Shown here: one piece after another, positions 21,858-34,100 of the stretch | Numbering within the stretch: the stretch's first letter is position 1 | How the letters are laid out: the number at the start of each line of letters is the position of its first letter | Assembly: GCA_018350325.1 (NCBI GenBank) | Contig: JAEVLN010000057.1 | Location: 62,001-126,000, forward strand | Origin: Globodera rostochiensis | Taxonomy: Eukaryota; Nematoda; Chromadorea; Rhabditida; Heteroderidae | DNA length: 64,000 bases | Direction: 5' to 3' | The notes under the pieces: generated by a model | The model's database searches: none | What the model saw: only the letters and a program-made list of their open reading frames with translations | What the model was told of the DNA's origin: nothing | Made by a program: the position numbers and the translations under genes

Positions 21858-22394
21858 TCAACTATGGCCATGAATTCCAAAATAGAGTAGGCCAACAATT
21901 GCACAAATAGCAAAAATCACTGCAGCGATTATGAGACCAAACATTTTTGCTTCATCACCACGACGCATCCGTCGATGATAAGCTTTTGGGGAGCCAAGTT
22001 GTTGTTCTGTCATGGAATTCATTTTGATGATGAGAAACTCGGCCAAATCGCTGGGCAACAAATGGACTTTTTCCCCCAGCAATTCATTTAGTGCACTTAT
22101 CCAATGGCCTTCGGGCAACACATTCAAACAAAGTTTTGCCACCAAATCGCCAATTTGAAGGAGTTCAAAATCTTTTTTGGTATTTTGTTGAAGAAGTCTC
22201 TGCTCTTTTAACTTCAGTTGGGCCAAAATCGGAGGGCCATTCTTTGCAAACGTTTCATTTAGCTCAAAGAACATGGAATTGTCCTTTTTTGCTTCATTGC
22301 AAACTTTGACAACACTTTGAAGAAGCCGAACAAGTTCCGAATGTTCAGCAACAACCTTTGCGTATTCCGGACTCAATTTAATGTCGGCATTCAT
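21858..22394 (-). CDS. Tail-anchored helical protein, copy 1
   Basis: 178 residues from the first ATG (MNADIKLSPEY). The frame is open further upstream but only with a TTG. The N-terminal 130 residues are helical and charged (VVAEHSELVRLLQSVVKVCN; LAQLKLKEQRLLQQNTKKDF), followed by RRMRRGDEAK and one hydrophobic segment (FGLIIAAVIFAICAIVGLLYF) ending GIHGHS. The layout fits a tail-anchored membrane protein with a cytosolic helical domain. It is SNARE-like in plan, but no SNARE motif is recognised. A 3-bp insertion relative to copy 2 adds one Leu (AEFLIIKM versus AEFIIKM). Confidence 0.6.
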   Translation of the reverse strand: MNADIKLSPEYAKVVAEHSELVRLLQSVVKVCNEAKKDNSMFFELNETFAKNGPPILAQLKLKEQRLLQQNTKKDFELLQIGDLVAKLCLNVLPEGHWISALNELLGEKVHLLPSDLAEFLIIKMNSMTEQQLGSPKAYHRRMRRGDEAKMFGLIIAAVIFAICAIVGLLYFGIHGHS

Positions 22395-23288
22395 TCGCCA
22401 CGGCTTATTTATAGGCAAAGCAGCTTCACAAAAGGCCAAAGTTAAGCCATCATTTGGCTACACTTCGTCGGCTGAACGAACAAAACGATTTGATTTCTGT
22501 CAAAATTTTTATTTCAACCAAACACTTTAAGTTGCTCAGACTTCATTTAACGATTTTGGACAATCGTCAGACAAATTTTACCAGTTTATAAACACGGTTA
22601 TGAAACCGGTTTCTAAAACCGCCGGTTTAAGCACGCCTAGTTTTTGGATTTTTTGGTTAATTTTAATGATTTTAAATTTTGATTGTATTCAATGCATGTG
22701 TAAAGTTATGGGCCGAAAATCTGATAAGCACCGCCGACTAGAATTTTCTATTGTGCTCCTTCCACTTTTTAATAAATTTTACAGGGACCGACTAAGCAAA
22801 AAAAACGACGAAATACCGAAAAAATGTTTTTAAAAGTTGATAAAAGATTTTGTTAGGGGTATACAAAGACGTCGAATCCGAACCTGACCTCCATTTCGAC
22901 CACGAACCCCGGACCCGGATTCGAGCAAACGTAAAATTGAATAGTTTTTCGTCGCTCGGGGTCGGTAGCCCGTCATTGCCCGATCCATTCATTTTTCTTC
23001 GTAATATTTGTGTTTGATATGTAAAACTTTTGTTGGACAAGTCCGTTTTGCACATTTTCAACGGGGCTATTATAGTAAACCCTAATTTTGGCGCACAATA
23101 CAATTTCGGGGCCAAAATGATTTTTGGAAATTTTAAATTTGGAAAAAGGCCTAATTTGGGACCGGGGTTTAAAATCGGGATTCTACGCCGCCAAAACCAC
23201 GTTTATAATTTTTTTTTTGGCATTTTATGGTTTTTAACTGAATTGAGATTTTGTGGGGTTGGCATTTTGTTGCCGCGCCAAAGAGTGG

Positions 23289-25486
23289 GGGTCGTTTGGG
23301 CCCCGCCGTTTGGGCCCCGACGTTTGGGCCCTGCCGTTTGGGCCCCGGGGACGTTTGGGCCCCGCCGTTTGGGCCCCGGACGTTTGGGCCCCCTGAAGTT
23401 CTCAATGGGGAGTTTGGACGCAGATTCCCGAGCAATTTTTATTCAGAAATTTTTTTCAAATGAACAATACATAACAAAAATAATAATTTAAATACAATAA
23501 TCTGAAAATTTGCAAAAAATTCAGGGGTTCATTTGGTAATTGTGGGAAATTCCTCGAAGAAATTCCAAAATAATGTGAAGTTGGTTGGGCTGGAGATGAT
23601 AAATGTGATCGTTGTGGTTGTTGCCTGCGTTCATTGGGCTGTATGACATGACCTTCCTCAGGATCCGTTCATCATTCTCCAAGTACTGGCGCCTCTTCTG
23701 CGGCGGGTCATGTCCGGCAACGAATGACGCGTAGTTTGTGTCCACTGCTTTTTGATCGCGCCGAAGAACGTCGATAAAGTGCCAAAGCGATGGGTGTCGA
23801 CAGTTGAAGGCGCCCTGCAGTCGCCTATGTTGACCCTCGGCGTGATTGTTCGTTCTTGCGTCCCCACTTAGCGTCCGTTGGTAGAGATTCCATTGCGTGG
23901 TGTCGAAGAGTGGCTGCGTCCATGCTCCGTTGGGTCGTGGTCGTCCTGTGTAGTTGGTCATTAACCTTAAATAAAGGATGAAATGTTTTGCATCGACAAT
24001 TAAAATTGCTTAGATTACCATTCGATTAAAGGCTGAAAGGCAGCCAAATGTCCAAATTCCATATCAAGCGCCATGACAGCCAACTTGATATCACAAACAG
24101 GCACAAATGCTACGGACGTGAGCATGCGTACATTTTCTGCAAACGCTGCTTCGGTGGTGTAACGCTGAAATCTTTTTCATTGAGATAACCAACCCAAATA
24201 TTTATCTAACCTGCCATAAGTTCAGTTCCTTGACTTTTTTCTGCAAATTTCTCACAAAATGGAAAAAGCAGTAGCGAATTTGGCATTCGGGAAAGACAGA
24301 AGTGATGGCGTTGCTTGTTGCCATCTCAAAATCAATGGAGAAGGAAGTCGGTGCGAAGTTGGGCCACGTTTGTCGTATCAAGCTGAACATCCTTTCGTAC
24401 GTCGATTGCGATTTTGATGTAAGTAGACAATGGCACACTACTATCGTCCAATTGCCGCGTCTTAATAAAACTTAAAGGGAAGGTTGCACACAAAGAATCA
24501 AACCTTGCGAGAATCGTGTAAATTTGGTAGAACAGAGGGGGGGCCAATGAAAACGTCCCATCTCCATAACATTCTTGCATGCGATCTGCCCAGCGCCCGA
24601 AAGAGTGGCGTCCAAATATCAGAATCCTTAAGAAAAAATAAGTTGAACTGTGCCGTATTACTTTTTTATAACCTTTGTGGATTTTCGTTGCCAGCTTCAA
24701 AATACGCACCCGAATCTGCCAACAGGAATTGCTCTTCTTCGCCATCTGTCGGTTGGTACGTCTGGTAGACCGGTGGGATCAAAAGTTGTTGGAGATTTGG
24801 TGGAACTGCTGGCGGTGCATTGACTTCATGACGAGCTCTCTTGATCAACTAAAAATCAATTAGGTAACTGACTTAAAAGTTCATCTACTTCTTACTACCT
24901 TTTTTGCCGCTTCCTTCGGAACACAAACCCCAACGGGGGACGGAACATTTTGGAGAGCTTCAGATCTGATGATGGCCGGCGGTTCCAATGTTGCGATGGC
25001 ACGCCGTTTGATGGCTGTTGTGACCCTTTGTGTTTCGACACGTGTCGCGTTCGCTGGACACGTGTGTGGAGTCGCAAGTAGAAGAAATTGGTCGTTTAAA
25101 TCTGTCCAGGCCCTGCCCTTGCACTTGTTGTCGTTGTTCTTAAATTCGCAACGCCAGAATTTTGTTGTTCCATCTGCACTCATTTTGGCAAACGTGTAGA
25201 GGTGCCCTTCATGTGTCAATTTCACTTGCCGCTTTTTAGTTTCAATTGAATTTGACATCGAAAATGCTGAAAAAATAATGCATCAGTAATATAAGTAAAA
25301 AAATGGCCTAAATAAAAGATGTAAAAAGTACGTGAAATGTGAAAAAGATGACGTAAATTTTACTTTATGCATTCAGTTGGGGCCCAAACGGCGGGGCCCA
25401 AACGTCCTTGGGGCCCAAACGGCGGGGCCCAAACGGCAGGGCCCAAACGTCGGGGCCCAAACGGCAGGGCCCAAACGTCCTGCTCC
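23289..25486 (-). mobile_element. FLYWCH-MULE transposon, copy 1
   Basis: A transposase gene on the - strand is bracketed by inverted arrays of a 14-bp unit, GTTTGGGCCCCGCC and variants: left about 23293-23393, right (complement) about 25378-25480. The inverted ends are therefore minisatellites rather than simple terminal repeats. No clear 9-bp target duplication was identified. Confidence 0.75.
23521..25258 (-). CDS. Mutator-like transposase with FLYWCH zinc finger, copy 1
   Basis: The first exon (25258-24899) starts at ATG and encodes a FLYWCH finger (HLYTFAKM...[10 protein letters not shown]...CKGRA...TPHTCP). Exon 2 starts at 24848. Later segments carry the MULE DDE core: [19 protein letters not shown] (first Asp), [12 protein letters not shown] plus [14 protein letters not shown] (second Asp and C-x2-H), and [15 protein letters not shown] (Glu). 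The gene ends near 23521. Introns interrupt the core and I could not settle every junction. All catalytic motifs are present, so the element may be recently active. Confidence 0.8.
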
Positions 25487-25686
25487 GGCGCCAAATGTCC
25501 CCTCCCGCAAACAATTGTTTATCGGGTCATTCATTCCCTCTCCCCCTTTGACTTGTCAATTTTTCTCTGACAAATTCCTCCCCTCCTCCTCAATTTTAAA
25601 TCGATTTCCTTTTTGGCTATGTCAATCCCTTTTAAACTTTTATCATTTTAGAAACTAAATATTAAAATTTTTTAGTATAAATTAAA

Positions 25687-26070
25687 ATGTCAATTTCGGC
25701 CGATTCAACCAATGGAGGGGAAATAACAGCTGATCAGCAGGGTAAGAAGTCGATTTATATTTAATAAAATCCTTATTAATAATGCCCATTTTTTCAGAAT
25801 GTTGGCCTCCAAATTTCGCTAATTTGGACCCATCCGAAGAATTACGTCTTTTGCGTGCCCGAATTGTCCATTTGAAACGTCAACAAACGATCAATAATTC
25901 ACCAACCTCCTCAAATGCCAGTTTCGATTTGGTGCTTAAAAATGGAAAGAGACGAAAAATAAGTGCACTTGAGCAAAAGCAAACGGCGAATTTTGAACAA
26001 CAAAAAGCACGGCTAGCAAAAATGGAGGAGTATCAGAACAAACAGCAAAAGACCATTGACGCGTTGATGG
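25687..26070 (+). pseudogene. Orphan 5' exons of the SPRY gene
   Basis: Exon 1 (25687-25741) and exon 2 (25798-26070) are identical to the first two exons of the intact SPRY gene 5416 bp downstream. The duplication breakpoint follows in intron 2, so exons 3-11 are missing. Transcription from this copy would read into the second duplication unit. At most it encodes the Leu/Arg-rich coiled-coil start ([17 protein letters not shown]). Confidence 0.85.
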
Positions 26071-27276
26071 GTAAATTTGGTTGACCGTAGAAAAATCCAT
26101 TTTAGGGATGTTTATTTTAAATCCGCCAAGGGGTTCATGATCGGGGCAGTTCTTGCTTGAACATAACCGATTCAGAAATTCTTAAAAAACCGCAATTGCG
26201 TGCAGCCCTTGTGCGTATTGAATTGAAATTGTACAAGTTTTCGTGGGGTATTCGTTTTGGTATCATTTGACTCCGATAGGTTTGTCCGCAGTCACTTCGG
26301 CTTTCAAAATCACCGTGTCGTTCTTCGCGTCTTACCATCCGTTGTTCGGGTCCATCAATTTCTAAACCACTCATTTTTGTAAAGGGCAGAGTATGGCATT
26401 TTGATAATTTGTAAAATTGTTTTGGCACTATACGTCATTGTCTTAGAATACCTCAGAATTGGGACCCCTGAATGGACAAAAAAAAATGTTTTGGTATTTT
26501 CTCTGCCCAAGAGAATATATAATGCAGGGGGGGGGGGATCTTCCATACGTACTTGGATGCCAAGTACAGTACTTTTGGATACTAAGTACTTTTGGATGCC
26601 AAGTACAACTTGGAAACGGATCCTCGTACCTTACAAAAAGGAGCTCACGATTTGGCATTTTGACCCCTAAAATTGATTTTGGAGGAAATTTTTCTGAGTG
26701 TCCTTGGATTTCGGTGGAGCTTAAAATCAATTTTTTTTGAGTGGAAGCGGAATGTTGTTTGGTGCTCGTTGGTGTCGGTCTTGACCTTTTGGAGGCCGTC
26801 TCCGAGAAAGGGATCGGGACAAAAATGACTTGATAACGGCACCGACTGTGTCAGCAGTCGGGACTCTGGGGTTATTACCTCTTCAGCAGACCAGGCATAC
26901 AAATAACTATTCCACCCAAATTTATCGGTGCCGGGAAACTGCCCGCGGCGGAGATAAGCGAACAAAAAATGTGCGATGGGGAGCAGAAACAAAAAGAGAG
27001 CGTCGGGGTGCACACAATTTGTCCGTGGGATTATCTCTGAAGCAAAAATATGTAGATGAACACGAAGAAGATGTGCAACAGAAGGTTCGCGATGGAGCAG
27101 AAGGAGAAAAAGCCAAGTGACCCCGGGGGGTGAAAGGGGGGGGGAGGGGTAAATGGTCGTACTTTCGTCGAAATGTGATCACCAAGGGGCTAGATCAAAG
27201 TATTAACAAGTATAAAACAGAAGTGGACGAATTTTTTGGGAGAAGGTGGAGGGGAAATTTAAGACCGAATTGCCAC

Positions 27277-27810
27277 TCAACTATGGCCATGAATTCCAAA
27301 ATAGAGTAGGCCAACAATTGCACAAATAGCAAAAATCACTGCAGCGATTATGAGACCAAACATTTTTGCTTCGTCCCCACGACGCATCCGTCGATGATAA
27401 GCTTTTGGGGAGCCAAGTTGTTGTTCTGTCATGGAATTCATTTTGATGATGAACTCGGCCAAATCGCTGGGCAACAAATGGACTTTTTCCCCCAGCAATT
27501 CATTTAGGGCACCTTTCCAATGCCCTTCGGGCACCACATTCAAACAAAGTTTTGCCACCAAATCGCCAATTTGAAGGAGTTCAAAATCTTTTTTGGTATT
27601 TTGTTGAAGAAGTCTCTGCTCTTTCAACTTCAGTTGGGCCAAAATCGGAGGGCCATTCTCTGCAAACGTTTCATTTAGCTCAAAGAACATGGAATTGTCC
27701 TTTTTTGCTTCATTGCAAACTTTGACAACACTTTGAAGAAGCCGAACAAGTTCCGAATGTTCAGCAACAACCTTTGCGTATTCCGGACTCAATTTAATGT
27801 CGGCATTCAT
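27277..27810 (-). CDS. Tail-anchored helical protein, copy 2
   Basis: Paralogue of 21858-22394 in the second duplication copy, 177 residues. Differences cluster in the middle (GHWKGALNELLG here, GHWISALNELLG in copy 1; ENGPP versus KNGPP). Both frames stay intact despite substitutions and a 3-bp length change, which hints at selection or a young duplication. Confidence 0.6.
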   Translation of the reverse strand: MNADIKLSPEYAKVVAEHSELVRLLQSVVKVCNEAKKDNSMFFELNETFAENGPPILAQLKLKEQRLLQQNTKKDFELLQIGDLVAKLCLNVVPEGHWKGALNELLGEKVHLLPSDLAEFIIKMNSMTEQQLGSPKAYHRRMRRGDEAKMFGLIIAAVIFAICAIVGLLYFGIHGHS

Positions 27811-28704
27811 TCGCCACGGCTTATTTATAGGCAAAGCAGCTTCACAAAAGGCCAAAGTTAAGCCATCATTTGGCTACACTTCGTCGGCTGAACGAACAAA
27901 ACGATTTGATTTCTGTCAAAATTTTTATTTCAACCAAACACTTTAAGTTGCTCAGACTTCATTTAACGATTTTGGACAATCGTCAGACAAATTTTACCAG
28001 TTTATAAACACGGTTATGAAACCGGTTTCTAAAACCGCCGGTTTAAGCACGCCTAGTTTTTGGATTTTTTGGTTAATTTTAATGATTTTAAATTTTGATT
28101 GTATTCAATGCATGTGTAAAGTTATGGGCCGAAAATCTGATAAGCACCGCCGACTAGAATTTTCTATTGTGCTCCTTCCACTTTTTAATAAATTTTACAG
28201 GGACCGACTAAGCAAAAAAAACGACGAAATACCGAAAAAATGTTTTTAAAAGTTGATAAAAGATTTTGTTAGGGGTATACAAAGACGTCGAATCCGAACC
28301 TGACCTCCATTTCGACCACGAACCCCGGACCCGGATTCGAGCAAACGTAAAATTGAATAGTTTTTCGTCGCTCGGGGTCGGTAGCCCGTCATTGCCCGAT
28401 CCATTCATTTTTCTTCGTAATATTTGTGTTTGATATGTAAAACTTTTGTTGGACAAGTCCGTTTTGCACATTTTCAACGGGGCTATTATAGTAAACCCTA
28501 ATTTTGGCGCACAATACAATTTCGGGGCCAAAATGATTTTTGGAAATTTTAAATTTGGAAAAAGGCCTAATTTGGGACCGGGGTTTAAAATCGGGATTCT
28601 ACGCCGCCAAAACCACGTTTATAATTTTTTTTTTGGCATTTTATGGTTTTTAACTGAATTGAGATTTTGTGGGGTTGGCATTTTGTTGCCGCGCCAAAGA
28701 GTGG

Positions 28705-30902
28705 GGGTCGTTTGGGCCCCGCCGTTTGGGCCCCGACGTTTGGGCCCTGCCGTTTGGGCCCCGGGGACGTTTGGGCCCCGCCGTTTGGGCCCCGGACGTT
28801 TGGGCCCCCTGAAGTTCTCAATGGGGAGTTTGGACGCAGATTCCCGAGCAATTTTTATTCAGAAATTTTTTTCAAATGAACAATACATAACAAAAATAAT
28901 AATTTAAATACAATAATCTGAAAATTTGCAAAAAATTCAGGGGTTCATTTGGTAATTGTGGGAAATTCCTCGAAGAAATTCCAAAATAATGTGAAGTTGG
29001 TTGGGCTGGAGATGATAAATGTGATCGTTGTGGTTGTTGCCTGCGTTCATTGGGCTGTATGACATGACCTTCCTCAGGATCCGTTCATCATTCTCCAAGT
29101 ACTGGCGCCTCTTCTGCGGCGGGTCATGTCCGGCAACGAATGACGCGTAGTTTGTGTCCACTGCTTTTTGATCGCGCCGAAGAACGTCGATAAAGTGCCA
29201 AAGCGATGGGTGTCGACAGTTGAAGGCGCCCTGCAGTCGCCTATGTTGACCCTCGGCGTGATTGTTCGTTCTTGCGTCCCCACTTAGCGTCCGTTGGTAG
29301 AGATTCCATTGCGTGGTGTCGAAGAGTGGCTGCGTCCATGCTCCGTTGGGTCGTGGTCGTCCTGTGTAGTTGGTCATTAACCTTAAATAAAGGATGAAAT
29401 GTTTTGCATCGACAATTAAAATTGCTTAGATTACCATTCGATTAAAGGCTGAAAGGCAGCCAAATGTCCAAATTCCATATCAAGCGCCATGACAGCCAAC
29501 TTGATATCACAAACAGGCACAAATGCTACGGACGTGAGCATGCGTACATTTTCTGCAAACGCTGCTTCGGTGGTGTAACGCTGAAATCTTTTTCATTGAG
29601 ATAACCAACCCAAATATTTATCTAACCTGCCATAAGTTCAGTTCCTTGACTTTTTTCTGCAAATTTCTCACAAAATGGAAAAAGCAGTAGCGAATTTGGC
29701 ATTCGGGAAAGACAGAAGTGATGGCGTTGCTTGTTGCCATCTCAAAATCAATGGAGAAGGAAGTCGGTGCGAAGTTGGGCCACGTTTGTCGTATCAAGCT
29801 GAACATCCTTTCGTACGTCGATTGCGATTTTGATGTAAGTAGACAATGGCACACTACTATCGTCCAATTGCCGCGTCTTAATAAAACTTAAAGGGAAGGT
29901 TGCACACAAAGAATCAAACCTTGCGAGAATCGTGTAAATTTGGTAGAACAGAGGGGGGGCCAATGAAAACGTCCCATCTCCATAACATTCTTGCATGCGA
30001 TCTGCCCAGCGCCCGAAAGAGTGGCGTCCAAATATCAGAATCCTTAAGAAAAAATAAGTTGAACTGTGCCGTATTACTTTTTTATAACCTTTGTGGATTT
30101 TCGTTGCCAGCTTCAAAATACGCACCCGAATCTGCCAACAGGAATTGCTCTTCTTCGCCATCTGTCGGTTGGTACGTCTGGTAGACCGGTGGGATCAAAA
30201 GTTGTTGGAGATTTGGTGGAACTGCTGGCGGTGCATTGACTTCATGACGAGCTCTCTTGATCAACTAAAAATCAATTAGGTAACTGACTTAAAAGTTCAT
30301 CTACTTCTTACTACCTTTTTTGCCGCTTCCTTCGGAACACAAACCCCAACGGGGGACGGAACATTTTGGAGAGCTTCAGATCTGATGATGGCCGGCGGTT
30401 CCAATGTTGCGATGGCACGCCGTTTGATGGCTGTTGTGACCCTTTGTGTTTCGACACGTGTCGCGTTCGCTGGACACGTGTGTGGAGTCGCAAGTAGAAG
30501 AAATTGGTCGTTTAAATCTGTCCAGGCCCTGCCCTTGCACTTGTTGTCGTTGTTCTTAAATTCGCAACGCCAGAATTTTGTTGTTCCATCTGCACTCATT
30601 TTGGCAAACGTGTAGAGGTGCCCTTCATGTGTCAATTTCACTTGCCGCTTTTTAGTTTCAATTGAATTTGACATCGAAAATGCTGAAAAAATAATGCATC
30701 AGTAATATAAGTAAAAAAATGGCCTAAATAAAAGATGTAAAAAGTACGTGAAATGTGAAAAAGATGACGTAAATTTTACTTTATGCATTCAGTTGGGGCC
30801 CAAACGGCGGGGCCCAAACGTCCTTGGGGCCCAAACGGCGGGGCCCAAACGGCAGGGCCCAAACGTCGGGGCCCAAACGGCAGGGCCCAAACGTCCTGCT
30901 CC
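28705..30902 (-). mobile_element. FLYWCH-MULE transposon, copy 2
   Basis: Identical element carried in the second segmental copy, with terminal 14-bp arrays at about 28709-28809 and 30794-30896. It duplicated with the flanking host genes, not by its own transposition. Confidence 0.75.
28937..30674 (-). CDS. Mutator-like transposase with FLYWCH zinc finger, copy 2
   Basis: Same gene as at 23521-25258; the segments compared (first exon, first-Asp exon, second-Asp exon, final exon) have identical translations. FLYWCH finger at 30674-30315, first catalytic Asp region near 29985, second near 29750, Glu region near 29260. Confidence 0.8.
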
Positions 30903-31102
30903 GGCGCCAAATGTCCCCTCCCGCAAACAATTGTTTATCGGGTCATTCATTCCCTCTCCCCCTTTGACTTGTCAATTTTTCTCTGACAAATTCCTCCCCT
31001 CCTCCTCAATTTTAAATCGATTTCCTTTTTGGCTATGTCAATCCCTTTTAAACTTTTATCATTTTAGAAACTAAATATTAAAATTTTTTAGTATAAATTA
31101 AA

Positions 31103-34100
31103 ATGTCAATTTCGGCCGATTCAACCAATGGAGGGGAAATAACAGCTGATCAGCAGGGTAAGAAGTCGATTTATATTTAATAAAATCCTTATTAATAATG
31201 CCCATTTTTTCAGAATGTTGGCCTCCAAATTTCGCTAATTTGGACCCATCCGAAGAATTACGTCTTTTGCGTGCCCGAATTGTCCATTTGAAACGTCAAC
31301 AAACGATCAATAATTCACCAACCTCCTCAAATGCCAGTTTCGATTTGGTGCTTAAAAATGGAAAGAGACGAAAAATAAGTGCACTTGAGCAAAAGCAAAC
31401 GGCGAATTTTGAACAACAAAAAGCACGGCTAGCAAAAATGGAGGAGTATCAGAACAAACAGCAAAAGACCATTGACGCGTTGATGGGTAAATTTGGTTGA
31501 CCGTAGAAAAATCCATTTTAGGGATGTTTATTTTAAATCCGCCAAGGGGTTCATGATCGGGGCAGTTCTTGCTTGAACATAACCGATTCAGAAATTCTTA
31601 AAGCCACTCGATAGATCTCGAAGGGTTGAAGCCAAATTAAGTTAATGCTTTGCGATTGGACAAATATAAGTTATGGCCAGAAAATCCCACAAAATCGGTA
31701 TTTCAAGTGTTAATAACTTTTTTGAATCTTGTCCAATCACAAAGCTTTAACTTTATGTTAGCTTCAACTCTTCGAGATATTTCGATTGGTGTTAAGTCTG
31801 AATCGGTTAAGGTTGGAGGAAGTTATTGTCTCGATCTTTTTTGTGGATGAGATGGGTTGACCACTCCGGAAACGACCTTTTCCTTTTTCACTATTTTTAT
31901 TTAATTTTGAAAATCGATTTTTTCGGGTCCAGGGTTCGAAATCGGGTGAAATGGAGGTCAGATTCGGATTCTATTGTATCAAAATAATTTTGGGTTTTCG
32001 CTCGTTTTAGTTTCCACAGAACAGTTTTCGTCGAAGTATCAGGAACATGAGAAATTGTTAAATGATCACCAGAAACTAATGGAAGAAATGAAGGAACAAC
32101 GGAAAATGGCCGATTTGGAGCAACAACAACATCAAAAGGAAACAAATGACAAAATTGGCTGGTTAAATAAGGATCAGGAACAATGCGGTAGGGAGAAATA
32201 TGACGCGATTCTTCAAAATCAATCAATTCATTCAATTTTTGTTTGTACCGTTTCAGTTTTCATTGATCAGTTTTTGTTGATGCAAAGTGATCAGAAGGCA
32301 TTACTGGGCGGATTTAATGCACTTGAGCGAAAGCAAGCGGCTTATGCTGAACAACAAAAAGCTGATCAGAAAGCACTGAGTTCAACGATTGATCAAGTGG
32401 GTTTAAACTTTGTCGATGCTATGATTTTTAAGTTGAGTTGGATGGAAACAGGATTTTTGGAAAAATCGGAATCGGGGACAACAAAAAAAAGTCCCGGTCA
32501 AAAAAGGTACTAATGGACAAAAATAAAGAAAATAGTTAATAGTAAAAAACGGGACCAATTTATACAACTTTAAGCAATTCAATGAACGTGAAAAGCAACT
32601 GAACAACTTTTTGGGGCAATTTGTTGAAGGACAGAATAAAAAGTTTGAGGAACAGAAGGAGGAATCGGACAGAATGCTTCACAAGCAAATGGATGAATTT
32701 AAAAATAGGCTCGAAAAGGTGGGAAATATGGGCAAATATTTTAATTAAATGAATGCGATAAGTCAAAAACAAACATAAAGGACACCATCAGGCCCGTAAC
32801 CAGAGGGGGGCATGCCACGGCTTTCGAGATTTTTGCTGTTTCGTATTTCGGGAGTAAAATGTCATTTTGAGTTTTATTGCATTTTCTTAAGAGTTTTTGT
32901 CTACAATTTCGCCATAAGTTTTCATGAAATTCATCAAAAAATGGGTATTCCAAATTGTAAAGATTGGGGTACCACAAAAAAAGGACATATATTATAATAT
33001 CACAGCCCCTAAATCCTTAATTTCAGAATATGTTATTAAAATTAAATAATTATTATAGGGAATGAATCAGCTGAAGGGAGAATTGATTGCAAAGATGGAG
33101 GAGCAGTATCAGAAAGAGCAACAGAAGATGGAGCAGTATCAGAAAGAGCAGAAACAGAATATGGAGCAGCACCAGAAAGAGCAACTGAGGGTGAAGCAGT
33201 ATCAGAAAGAGCAACTGAAGATGGAGCAGTATCAGAAAGAGCACAAGCAGAAGATGGAGCAGCACCAGAAGATGGAGCAGCACCAGAAAGAGCAGCTGAA
33301 GATAGAGCAGTATCAGAAAGAGCGCAAGCAGAAGATGGAGCAGCACCAGAAAGAGCAACTGAAGATGAAGCAGTATCAGAAAGAGCAACTGATGATGGAG
33401 CAGTATCAGAAAGAGCACAAACAGAAGATGGAGCAGTATCAGAAAGAGCACAAACAGAAGATGGAGCAGTATCAGAACAAACAGAAACAAAACACCAACG
33501 TGTTGAGTGAAGAACAAAAGGAAAATGGTAGGGGAAATTATTGTTTACTGTCGAATACTAACAAATTTGATGAAATGGCAACAATGCTCTGCAGAAAAAG
33601 GACGTCGTCAAAATGGAGAAGTATCAAAAACAACATCAACAGAACATCGACACGCATTGACTGAAGCACAAAAGGGAAATGGTAGGGGAATTGTTATTTA
33701 AATGTTTAATAATATTTAAATTAAATTAATAGCAGGACTAATGCCTCAACAAAATCGATTGAAATCCGCTGCTTGTCACGAGGACCTCACATTCTCTGGG
33801 ACAGATCGATTGATTGTCCAATTTACTGGAGAGAATTCGAGTAAAAAAAACATTATTTTGTTATTGATTGATTAATTAAAATAAGAAAATTATGGTTCTT
33901 TAAAATGTTTGAATCCGCTTACTTTTTAGCGTGGCGTTCTGTGTTCGCTGAAAGGCCAATTCCAAAGAACAATTTCGGCATTTTCTACTACGAAGTGGCC
34001 ATTTTAGAGCAAGGGCTGTAGTAAGTTAAATAATGAATAAATAGTTTAGCTTTGAAATGCTTTAGAAGCATTTTCCTTTAAAAACTCTTTTTATTTAGCG

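Larger units (their letters stand above)
20757..26185 (+). repeat. Tandem segmental duplication, copy 1
   Basis: Starts at 'cgcaattgcgtgcagccc' and runs to 'cagaaattcttaaa'. The next copy begins at once with the same sequence (offset 5416-5427 bp). The copies are nearly identical apart from small indels in G-runs and a few substitutions. It contains a tail-anchored protein gene, a MULE transposon and the first two exons of a SPRY gene. Confidence 0.95.
26186..31601 (+). repeat. Tandem segmental duplication, copy 2
   Basis: Second copy of the unit at 20757-26185, ending at 'cagaaattcttaaa' before unique sequence. The right breakpoint lies in intron 2 of the SPRY gene, so only this copy keeps the rest of that gene. 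Confidence 0.95.

Noticed and set aside
22091..22309. Frames opposite the tail-anchored gene and opposite the transposase and polymerase exons
   Set aside because: Shadows of the real coding strand with no independent support.
22600..22833. 77-codon + strand ORF with hydrophobic segment (also at 28016)
   Set aside because: It lies in the upstream region of the tail-anchored gene, with no splice or family support; duplicated only by the segmental copy.
33053..33517. Leu-rich 154-codon ORF on the - strand, resembling a membrane protein
   Set aside because: It is the exact antisense of the EQYQKEQ minisatellite in SPRY exon 6.
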